Shown: positions 1 to 6,231 of the stretch, piece after piece
Position numbering within the stretch: position 1 is the first letter of the stretch
Layout: each line of letters begins with the position of its first letter
Assembly: GCA_021814085.1 (NCBI GenBank)
Contig: JAKAJA010000021.1
Location: forward strand, 1-12,345
Direction: 5' to 3'
Length of the DNA stretch: 12,345 bases
From: Acidobacteriota bacterium
Lineage (GTDB): Bacteria; Acidobacteriota; UBA4820; DSQY01
Translations under genes and position numbers: made by a program
Notes under the pieces: model-generated
Database searches by the model: none
What the model saw: the letters and a program-made list of their open reading frames with translations, nothing else
Told to the model about the DNA's origin: nothing

Positions 1-1
1 G

Positions 2-241
2 TTCCGCGTCGGCGAGATCTCCTGCCCCACCCGCTACATGGCGGAGGCCTCCTCCATCAACTTCCGGCGCAGCGTGGTCTACGGGTTCGGGGTGCTGGGC
101 ACGGCCCTGGCGTACCGGCTCGCCCGTTGGGGGCTTGCGGGAAGCCGGATCTTTTCGAAGTCCATCCCTTCGGCCGGGAACGCGAGGATCTCACCCACGG
201 AGGGACGGGATGAGGCGGCAGGTCTTGACCGCGGGCCCTGA
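2..241 (+). CDS. Glycosyltransferase family 2 (polyprenyl-phosphate sugar synthase-like), C-terminal fragment
   Basis: Only the last 79 residues are present; the gene begins before the window and ends at TGA 239-241. The segment reading EISCPTRYM, then EASSINFRRSV and YGFGVL, is the characteristic end of bacterial GT2 enzymes of the dolichol-phosphate-mannose-synthase type, where CPTRYF-x-EASSINFRRSV-x-YG follows the catalytic domain. Such enzymes move a sugar from a nucleotide donor to a polyprenyl phosphate at the cytoplasmic face. The catalytic GT-A core (DxD motif) lies outside the window, so sugar specificity cannot be read. About 40 polar residues follow the conserved YRLARWGL stretch as an unremarkable tail. 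An internal ATG at 38 lies within the conserved motif and is not a plausible start. The next gene begins 139 nt downstream on the same strand and encodes an enzyme class that would consume this type of product. The family call is fairly secure; the link to the neighbours is inferred. Confidence 0.8.
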   Translation, partial: FRVGEISCPTRYMAEASSINFRRSVVYGFGVLGTALAYRLARWGLAGSRIFSKSIPSAGNARISPTEGRDEAAGLDRGP

Positions 242-380
242 AAAAACTGGCCGCCAATTCCGGGCGACATCGTGTGCCGGACCTGGATTTTAGTGTCGTG
301 CCGCATGGGGGAAGCCTGCCCACGGGAAGCCAGCACCGTATGCGGGGCATGCTCCGGATTATGGCGATGAGGGCCGGCAC
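242..380 (+). other. Intergenic gap upstream of the GT-C cluster
   Basis: This 139-base gap lies between the GT2 fragment and the first GT-C gene. It opens with an A-rich run right after the stop codon. It contains a spaced inverted repeat, CCGCAT (301-306) and ATGCGG (340-345), flanking 33 bases that include the octamer GGGAAGCC twice. I find no convincing -35/-10 pair and no hairpin followed by a T-tract. The ribosome binding site of the next gene, AGGG at 370-373, lies at its 3' end. Confidence 0.5.
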
Positions 381-2333
381 ATGAAGCCGCGGCCGGTCCT
401 TTTCTGGCTTCTTTTCCTGGCGGTTCTGTTTGTGATCATCCCATTGTTTTGGAAGTGGGAGGCTGGGCGGCCCTCCACCTCCATCCTGGCCCCCGACGGG
501 CCGGCGGTTTGGGCGCGCGTTCCCGAGCCGGCCATACCCAACGCCCGCCCCCTAAGGGTTCGAAAAGCACTGTTCCTCCGGCGCTTTGATCATCCCCCTC
601 AACTCGAGAGGACGGTGGTCCACGTGGCCGCCTTCCGGAGCTGCGACCTGAGGCTCAACGGCCACACACTTCTATCTGGGGGCCAGGGTGCGCCCTGGTA
701 CGAAGGGGCGGACGTGGACCTCGCCCCCTACCTGATAGATGGGACAAACGAACTGGTGGCCGAAGTGGAAAATGGGGATGGCCCCCCCGCCTTCCTCCTG
801 CGAAGCGCGCATGGCTTGGGCCTCTCGACGCCCGAGGGCTGGACCGTTTCCCCGGGAGGCGACCGGTGGTTCCCTGCTCTGGATGCCGCGTCCCCGCGTT
901 CCTTCCCGATCACCTGCGAGTATCCCTCGGCCTTGGAGGGGCTCGCGCACCGCTGGCCGCTCGTGGGGGAGCTGGTTCTATTGGCTCTCTGCCTTGGTTT
1001 CTGGCAGCGGTTCAGGAAAGGCCAGAACGGGGTAGGCCCTCTGGATTGGTGGACGCCGGAACGTTTCCGTTACCTGCTGGGCGCACTCTATATCCTCCTC
1101 TGCGCCAACAACCTCTTCCGGCTGCACTGGGGCTTTGGGTATGATGCGCCCGCCCACTATTCGTACGTCGAGTTTCTCCTGCGCGAGCACCGCCTCCCCC
1201 TGGCCACGGAAGGGTGGCAGATGTTCCAGTCGCCCCTCTTCTATCTCTTGGCCGCGGGACCGTACGAGCTTCTGCGCCAGCTCTCCTCGGAGGAGGCGGC
1301 CAGGGGGCTGATCAGGGGCTTGCCCATGCTTTGCGGGCTCGGGCTCCTGGAGATCTCCTTCCGCATGGCGCGCCTCCTATTCCCAGGCAGGCGGGACCTC
1401 CAGCGCCTTGCCACGGCGGTAGGCGGGTTCCTCCCCATGAACCTCTACATGTCCCAGTACTTTGGCAACGAGCCTCTTGCGGCCCTCCTGTCGGCCCTGG
1501 CAATCTACCTTGGACTCAAACTCTACCTCCGTTCAAGCCGAGGGCCCTCCGCGTGGGAGGCCCTCCTTCTAGGGGCGGTTCTGGGATCGGCCATCCTGGC
1601 AAAGGTTACGCCCCTTCTGCTGGTCCTGCCTCTGGCGGCCCTCGTCCTCTGGACGTCTTGGAGGGCAGACCCCGAGGCGGCCAGGGCGCTCTCTCGAACG
1701 GGCGCTTTCGGCGCCGTATGTGCCGTCGTGGCCGGTTGGTACTTCGTGAGGAACTGGCTCCTCATGGGCCGGCCTTTCATCGGGGGGTGGGAGGGGCGGC
1801 CCAACCTCCAGTGGTGGCAGGACCCCGGGTATCGCGTGTCCCAGGACTTCATCCGCTTCGGCCATGCGCTCCTCCGGCCCATCTACTCGTCCATCTACGG
1901 GTTTTGGGACGGTCTCTACTCCACCCTCTGGCTGGATGCGTGCGTGGGGGCAACCACGGGCCGGGCTGCCGGTCCCTTCTGGGACGCGAACTTGCTTTGT
2001 GCTTCGGCCATTCTGGCGCTGCCCGTGGCCACGCTCGTCCTGGCGGGCGCCATCCGCGCCATGGGAGCGAAGCGCGACGAGGGCTCGTGGGCCTTGAGGT
2101 TTCTCCTGACCTGCATGGTTCTCTACCTTGGAGCCATGCTTCTGATGTTCCTGCAGGTTCCCTCGTACGCCTCCGTGAAAGCCTCTTATGGCCTGGCCTT
2201 CACCCCGGCCATCGGGGTCTTGGCGGCGGTGGGTGCGGAACCCCTGCTGGGCAGACCAGGGTGGGCGACGGCCGTTAGAATGTACCTCTTCTGTTGGACG
2301 AGTGTGGTCTACTTGACGTACTTCGCTGTTTAG
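381..2333 (+). CDS. GT39-like GT-C membrane glycosyltransferase with inserted periplasmic jelly-roll domain
   Basis: A 650-residue integral membrane protein predicted to transfer sugar from a polyprenyl-phosphate donor outside the cytoplasmic membrane. TM1 spans about residues 5-24. Residues about 45-170 look like the galactose-binding-type jelly roll found at the N-terminus of GH2 and alpha-L-rhamnosidase proteins: a LRLNGHTLL strand pair (89-98), DVDLAPYLIDGTNEL (111-125), then GWTVS and a Trp near 163. TM2 (about 192-208) returns to a basic cytoplasmic loop (RFRKG), and TM3 leads to the first external loop, where D255 and H259 (GYDAPAH) and the FQSPLFY motif (282-288) match the catalytic and donor-loop region of ArnT/GT39 enzymes. 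N363-E364 (FGNEP) and K600/Y603 (VKASY) are further family-like positions. The topology puts both jelly roll and catalytic Asp outside. ATG 381 has AGGG at 370-373, 7 nt upstream. The stop codon overlaps the next gene's ribosome binding site. Acceptor and sugar are unknown. Confidence 0.88.
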   Translation: MKPRPVLFWLLFLAVLFVIIPLFWKWEAGRPSTSILAPDGPAVWARVPEPAIPNARPLRVRKALFLRRFDHPPQLERTVVHVAAFRSCDLRLNGHTLLSGGQGAPWYEGADVDLAPYLIDGTNELVAEVENGDGPPAFLLRSAHGLGLSTPEGWTVSPGGDRWFPALDAASPRSFPITCEYPSALEGLAHRWPLVGELVLLALCLGFWQRFRKGQNGVGPLDWWTPERFRYLLGALYILLCANNLFRLHWGFGYDAPAHYSYVEFLLREHRLPLATEGWQMFQSPLFYLLAAGPYELLRQLSSEEAARGLIRGLPMLCGLGLLEISFRMARLLFPGRRDLQRLATAVGGFLPMNLYMSQYFGNEPLAALLSALAIYLGLKLYLRSSRGPSAWEALLLGAVLGSAILAKVTPLLLVLPLAALVLWTSWRADPEAARALSRTGAFGAVCAVVAGWYFVRNWLLMGRPFIGGWEGRPNLQWWQDPGYRVSQDFIRFGHALLRPIYSSIYGFWDGLYSTLWLDACVGATTGRAAGPFWDANLLCASAILALPVATLVLAGAIRAMGAKRDEGSWALRFLLTCMVLYLGAMLLMFLQVPSYASVKASYGLAFTPAIGVLAAVGAEPLLGRPGWATAVRMYLFCWTSVVYLTYFAV

Positions 2334-2336
2334 GAG
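2332..2336 (+). promoter_or_regulatory. Shine-Dalgarno AGGAG overlapping the upstream stop codon
   Basis: AGGAG shares two bases with the TAG stop of the preceding gene and lies 9 nt before ATG 2346. A second purine run, GGAGG (2341-2345), abuts the ATG and is too close to serve. The overlap of stop codon and binding site suggests translational coupling between the two genes. Confidence 0.6.
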
Positions 2337-2345
2337 CGCGGGAGG

Positions 2346-4373
2346 ATGAACCCCAATTCCGGGCGGCCCATAGAAAGCGGTGAAGCCAGAGATGGAAAGC
2401 GGGAGCCTTGGCGGGTCTGGGTGCGTCCCGCCGCCGTTGTTCTGCTGGCCGTCTTGACCCTCCTCCTCTATGCGCCCCTGCTGGGCTCGAACTTCCTGAA
2501 TTACGACGATCAGGCCTATGTCTATGAGAATCCCCGTGTCCAGGCCGGGATCACGTGGGAAGGCCTCCGCTATTACTCCACCCACGTGGCCGGAGGGTTT
2601 TATGCACCCGTGATGTGGCTTTCCCACATGGCGGCCTACGAGGCCTTCGGCATGTGGGCCGGCGGACACCACCTCGTGAACATCCTCATCCACACGGGTG
2701 CCGTCCTCCTGCTCCTCGTCTTTTTCCTAAGAACCACCGGGGAATTCTGGGCGAGCCTCCTGGTGGCGGCCCTCTTCGCCCTCCATCCTCTCCACGTGGA
2801 GTCCGTGGCCTGGGTATCGGAACGGAAGGACGTCCTCTCGGGTCTGTTCTTCGCCCTGACCCTGCTGGCCTACGCGTCCTACGCCAGGAAGCCCGGCTTG
2901 TGGCGGTATACGCTGGTCGCCGGCTCCTTCCTCCTCGGGCTGATGAGCAAGTCCATGTTGGTCACCATGCCCTTCCTCCTCCTCCTCCTGGACTACTGGC
3001 CCCTGGGCCGGACGCCCGCTCCCCTCGCGGCCATTCCCGGCCGCTGGCCGGAGCTGCCGGAGGGGTTGGCGCCTCGTCGCGGATGGGGCGCGCTCCTCCT
3101 CGAGAAAGTCCCCCTTCTGGTCTTAAGCGGGATCTTCAGCTACCTGACGACGTTGGATCAGCCGATCATCGATTTCGTGCGCCTGCCCCTGAACTCCAGG
3201 CTCCTGAACGTGGCCATCTCCTATGGCCAATACACCCTCGACACCTTTTTCCCCTATCACTTGGCAATTTACTATCCGTTAGACATCCATGGACTCTCGT
3301 TCGGGAGGGCTGTTGCGTGGGGGCTCCCCGTGGTACTGCTGGTGGTGGGCGCCGTAGTCGGCGGACGACGCTTTCCATACCTCCCCGTGGGCATGTTGTG
3401 GTACGTGGGGCTGCTCGTGCCCGTGAGCGGCATCATCCAAATAGCCTCCGCAGCCAGGGCCGACCGCTACACGTACCTCACGATAATCGGGCTCTTCATC
3501 GCGGTGGCTTGGGGTCTTGGGGACCTCCTCTCGGTATGGTCCCGCTGGAGAAAGGCCATCCTCGCGATTCTCCTCTTCTGGCTCCTGGGACTCACGGCTG
3601 CCGCGGCTTTCCAGGTGCGCATTTGGCAGGACAACGAGAGCCTCTGGACCCACACCTATTCCGTCACACGGAATAACGCAAGGGCCGCCCGATTTATGGG
3701 ATTCTACGCCTTGGAACGGGGGAATGCGGCCCAGGCCATCCCTTATTACCAGGAGGCGCTCCGGTTAACCCCCGATTTTCAGAAAGCGCTGCTCGAGTTG
3801 TCCCATGCCTACACCCTTGCAGGACGCTTGCCGCCGGCGGCAAGGGCATTACTGACGTTGCTTCGCATGGATTCCCAGAACCCCCAATGGGGGTCATTTT
3901 TCCTTGACGCATGCAAACGGTTGCCAGACCCCGCGGAGGAGAAGCGGTATCTTGTCGAGGGATCGGCCCTCCAACCCAAAAATATAGAGATCCGCATGGA
4001 GTTGGGCCGTGTCCTGGTGGTGTTAGGCGAGGCAAAGCAGGCGGTGCAGGTGCTCACCGAGGCACTGGCCCTGAAACCCGAAGACCCCCTGGGCAATTGC
4101 TACCTCGCCCACGCCCTTTTCGCCGCGGGCGAGGAGCGGAAGGCCGCGGCGACCTATCGGCACGTGCTGGAGCGGGAGCCGCACAACCCCGATGCGCTCG
4201 CGGGTCTGGCGTGGGTTTGCATCGCCGCGAAAGATCCCGCCCTCCGAGACAGCCGTGCCGCCTTATCCATGGCCGAGGAGGCTTTCCGGGCAGGAGATGC
4301 AACCAATCCGTACTACCGGGTCGTCCTCGATGCCGCCCGCGGGGCCGCTTCGCCCGGCGGAGGACCTAAGTGA
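2346..4373 (+). CDS. TMTC-like GT-C glycosyltransferase with C-terminal TPR domain (paralog 1)
   Basis: A 675-residue protein with a multi-pass N-terminal half and a TPR tail, the architecture of the TMTC O-mannosyltransferases and their bacterial relatives. After TM1 (about 29-46) the first external loop has NYDDQAYVYENP with the acidic pair D54-D55, the expected metal/donor site. Next come WLSHM (91-95), GGHHLVN (106-112), the signature HPLHVESVAWVSERKD (147-162) and SKSMLVTMP (201-209), where related proteins usually have SKPM, so Ser203 replaces Pro. ADRYTYL (372-378) and WQDNESLW (427-434) follow. From about 445 to 660 there are about six TPR units, clear at 445-478, 548-581 and 582-615, and degenerate near 513-547. 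TPRs in TMTCs lie on the same side as the active site, so here in the periplasm, possibly to hold acceptor proteins. The TPR-encoding part (about 3650-4000) uses codons such as TTA, ATA and AAT that are rare elsewhere here. Donor and acceptor are unproven. Confidence 0.9.
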   Translation: MNPNSGRPIESGEARDGKREPWRVWVRPAAVVLLAVLTLLLYAPLLGSNFLNYDDQAYVYENPRVQAGITWEGLRYYSTHVAGGFYAPVMWLSHMAAYEAFGMWAGGHHLVNILIHTGAVLLLLVFFLRTTGEFWASLLVAALFALHPLHVESVAWVSERKDVLSGLFFALTLLAYASYARKPGLWRYTLVAGSFLLGLMSKSMLVTMPFLLLLLDYWPLGRTPAPLAAIPGRWPELPEGLAPRRGWGALLLEKVPLLVLSGIFSYLTTLDQPIIDFVRLPLNSRLLNVAISYGQYTLDTFFPYHLAIYYPLDIHGLSFGRAVAWGLPVVLLVVGAVVGGRRFPYLPVGMLWYVGLLVPVSGIIQIASAARADRYTYLTIIGLFIAVAWGLGDLLSVWSRWRKAILAILLFWLLGLTAAAAFQVRIWQDNESLWTHTYSVTRNNARAARFMGFYALERGNAAQAIPYYQEALRLTPDFQKALLELSHAYTLAGRLPPAARALLTLLRMDSQNPQWGSFFLDACKRLPDPAEEKRYLVEGSALQPKNIEIRMELGRVLVVLGEAKQAVQVLTEALALKPEDPLGNCYLAHALFAAGEERKAAATYRHVLEREPHNPDALAGLAWVCIAAKDPALRDSRAALSMAEEAFRAGDATNPYYRVVLDAARGAASPGGGPK

Positions 4374-4374
4374 T

Positions 4375-4380
4375 GAGGGG
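4375..4380 (+). promoter_or_regulatory. Shine-Dalgarno GAGGGG selecting GTG 4387
   Basis: GAGGGG lies 6 nt before GTG 4387, just after the stop codon of the upstream gene. This supports GTG 4387 over the in-frame ATG 4402, whose nearest purine run (AGGTGA, 4385-4390) is about 11 nt away. The ATG at 4373 that overlaps the stop is in a different frame. Confidence 0.6.
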
Positions 4381-4386
4381 CGACAG

Positions 4387-6231
4387 GTGAGCGGCCGTGG
4401 GATGGCGGCTTACCGGGTTTGGCTGATGGGCCTGCCTGTCACCATGGCTCTGGTGCTGGCCTGCGCCGTCGCGGTTTCATCGCCCTTTGACCTGGACGAG
4501 TTCGAGTTCGCCAGGGCCTCGCTGTTCGTGTCCCAGGGCCAAGTACCTTTCGCGCAGTTCTGGGAACACCACCCGCCCCTCCTGTGGGTTCTGGCCGCAC
4601 CCGTGGCGGGGGCGACCCTGGTCCGGAATCCCGTAGGCGGGCTCCTGGCCCTCCGCGGCCTCGCGGCGCTGATGTGGCTTGCCACCGGGGCCGTGACACT
4701 CTTCTGGCTGAAAAAAAAGAAGGCGGCGCCGGCGCTCGGGGTGATGGCGGTCCTCCTCCTCTTCGCCCAGACCGCTTTCATCACGAGCGCCGTGCAGTTC
4801 CGCGTGGACACCCCCATGGTCCTGCTGGTGATGGTAGGCTTCATGGCCTGCGATCTGGGCTGCTCGCGCGGTTCGAGGCGGCTGCTGTGGCTCTCCGGCT
4901 TCTCCCTGGCGCTCTCTGCCCTCTGTTCCCAGAGGGCCGCTCCCTACGCTCTGGCGGCGGTGGGATGGGCGGCGGCCGTGGCCTGGAGGGACGGACTCAG
5001 ACCCTGGGCGCACGCCAAATTCATGGTGGCGGCGGCCGCTGTCACCGCGCTTGTCACGACGGGGCTGCTGGCGACCTTGGGTGCCCTGGGCCCCTTCTGG
5101 AACGATGTGGTGACGCTGAACCTGCTCTACGAGAGGGCCGCTGGCCCCATCCACGGCTGGAGGCTCTGGAAGGCGGTCCTCCTGGAGCCCCTTCTCGACG
5201 GATCACTCGCCGCGTGGTTATGGTGGCTGGCGCTCTTGGCCGGCCTGGTTGCCGCGCTGCTCCCCACAACCGTCAGGAAGCTCGGCATGGGGCCCCTGGC
5301 GCTGTGTTGGCTCGGCTGCGCCCTGCTTCAAGGCTTCGTGGCCGTGAGCTATCCCTATCAGTTTCTCGCCCTTTGGTGGCTCGGCGCCGTCGTCGTAACC
5401 CTCGCCTCCTGCCAATGGAAGACCCTCACGGATACGCTGGAGAAACCCCTGGGGACCCTTGCCCTTGCTGGGGCGGCCTCCGCTTGCCTGGTAATGGCGG
5501 CCCTGGCCCTGCCGTGGAATGCGTGGTCGGAGAAGAGGGCCGAGCAGGCCGACATCTTCCGCGGCATCGAGCGGTTCACCTCTCCCGGCCAGGTCGTCTG
5601 GGAAGGAGCGGGTTATGCCTTCGGGCGCGAGCCAGCGTCGGCCTATTGGTTCACGCCAACGCTGGTAACGGGCCTGGAGCGAGCCGGCGTTCTCAACGCC
5701 TTCGACGTGGGACGCCTCGCGGCCACCCCGCCCCATCTGGTCATCATGGACGGAAGGTTCTCCCCGGCGGTGGACGCTTCGGGCCCGGAGGCACGGGCCT
5801 TCCTCTTCCGGAACTATCTGCCCATATCTCCCTACCTCGACCTCTGGCTCCCCGCCGCCGTGGGCCGGGTTGCTCCGGAGTCGCGATCCCTTGTGCTCAG
5901 GCCACTCCTCACCGGCTCCTACCGCCTCGTCGCTTTTCCCCAGCTGCCTGCCATGTCCCCCTGGTTCGCCGCTGGCCCGCTGACGGAGATCCAGGAGGCC
6001 CGTCTGCTGCCAAAGTCCTTCCCGGTGGAGGGCATGACGTTCGAAACCGCAGCCAAGTGGAGACGGGATGGGGAGGGAGTCATCCTCGAACTTGGGGAGG
6101 GGCAGACCGTGGAGGTTCGCTTGAGGGGGGAGAAAGCCTTGGTTGTGGCGCTGGCGCCAGTCGGTGTGGGAAAGGTGTACTACCCGGCCTGGAGCGGGAG
6201 GGCCGCTGGCGGGGCCGGAGGGCAACGTTGA
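4387..6231 (+). CDS. ArnT/PMT-like GT-C glycosyltransferase with beta-rich C-terminal tail
   Basis: With GTG 4387 as start (GAGGGG 6 nt upstream) the product is 614 residues; ATG 4402 is the alternative. TM1 (about 13-31) is followed by the GT39 first-loop motif SPFDLDEFEF (32-41) with D37-E38, the usual catalytic acidic pair. GQVPFAQFWEHHPPLLW (51-67) corresponds to the ArnT-family G-x-x-P-(8)-HPPL motif. RVDTP (139-143) supplies the second conserved Asp. YPYQFL (322-327) resembles the family's donor-side motif. About ten membrane segments run to about residue 375. The last 240 residues are soluble and likely periplasmic, ending in a strand-rich region (about 510-600) not typical of short ArnT-like proteins. 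A run of eight A (4711-4718) encodes part of KKKK at 109-112, a predicted cytoplasmic loop. Its final bases are shared with the start of the next gene (TTGA, 6228-6231), implying coupled translation. Sugar and acceptor are unknown. Confidence 0.88.
   Translation: MSGRGMAAYRVWLMGLPVTMALVLACAVAVSSPFDLDEFEFARASLFVSQGQVPFAQFWEHHPPLLWVLAAPVAGATLVRNPVGGLLALRGLAALMWLATGAVTLFWLKKKKAAPALGVMAVLLLFAQTAFITSAVQFRVDTPMVLLVMVGFMACDLGCSRGSRRLLWLSGFSLALSALCSQRAAPYALAAVGWAAAVAWRDGLRPWAHAKFMVAAAAVTALVTTGLLATLGALGPFWNDVVTLNLLYERAAGPIHGWRLWKAVLLEPLLDGSLAAWLWWLALLAGLVAALLPTTVRKLGMGPLALCWLGCALLQGFVAVSYPYQFLALWWLGAVVVTLASCQWKTLTDTLEKPLGTLALAGAASACLVMAALALPWNAWSEKRAEQADIFRGIERFTSPGQVVWEGAGYAFGREPASAYWFTPTLVTGLERAGVLNAFDVGRLAATPPHLVIMDGRFSPAVDASGPEARAFLFRNYLPISPYLDLWLPAAVGRVAPESRSLVLRPLLTGSYRLVAFPQLPAMSPWFAAGPLTEIQEARLLPKSFPVEGMTFETAAKWRRDGEGVILELGEGQTVEVRLRGEKALVVALAPVGVGKVYYPAWSGRAAGGAGGQR
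4711..4719 (+). other. A8G run containing a dnaX-type slippery heptamer
   Basis: Eight A then G give A-AAA-AAG at 4713-4719, set in the zero frame (codons AAA AAA AAG) as in E. coli dnaX. The 10-bp palindrome GCGCCGGCGC follows within about 20 nt, but I see no strong upstream Shine-Dalgarno stimulator. The run encodes lysines of a cytoplasmic loop, so ordinary coding is a sufficient explanation; recoding or polymerase slippage is speculative. Confidence 0.4.
6217..6222 (+). promoter_or_regulatory. Shine-Dalgarno GGAGGG selecting TTG 6228
   Basis: GGAGGG lies 5 nt before TTG 6228, inside the 3' end of the upstream gene. It is one of the best Shine-Dalgarno matches in the window. The later in-frame starts GTG 6246 and ATG 6300 lack a comparable site, so the rare TTG start is preferred. 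Confidence 0.6.

Noticed and set aside
225..294. Possible promoter elements before the first GT-C gene (TTGACC 225-230; GCGACA 264-269; TTTAGT 289-294)
   Set aside because: TTGACC has no -10 at 16-18 nt, and GCGACA/TTTAGT are 19 nt apart with poor matches. Not supportable.
1214..2278. Open + strand frame inside the 381-2333 gene
   Set aside because: Pro/Gly/Arg/Ala-rich translation without motifs; it is the shifted frame of the GT39-like gene.
1569..2693. Long open frame on the - strand (about 374 codons)
   Set aside because: It lies opposite two well-supported membrane protein genes, and its translation is Gly/Pro/His/Arg-rich with no recognisable domain. Such frames are expected in high-GC DNA.
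2555..3676. Open + strand frame inside the first TMTC-like gene
   Set aside because: Shadow of the real frame: Pro/Arg/His-rich with no membrane-segment pattern.
4584..6227. Open frame upstream of and continuous with the 6228-7862 gene
   Set aside because: As an N-terminal extension it is rejected: it is the -1 shadow of the 4387 gene, Arg/Gly-rich, and the recognisable enzyme begins only after 6228 with its own ribosome binding site. It is kept only as context for the frameshift finding.
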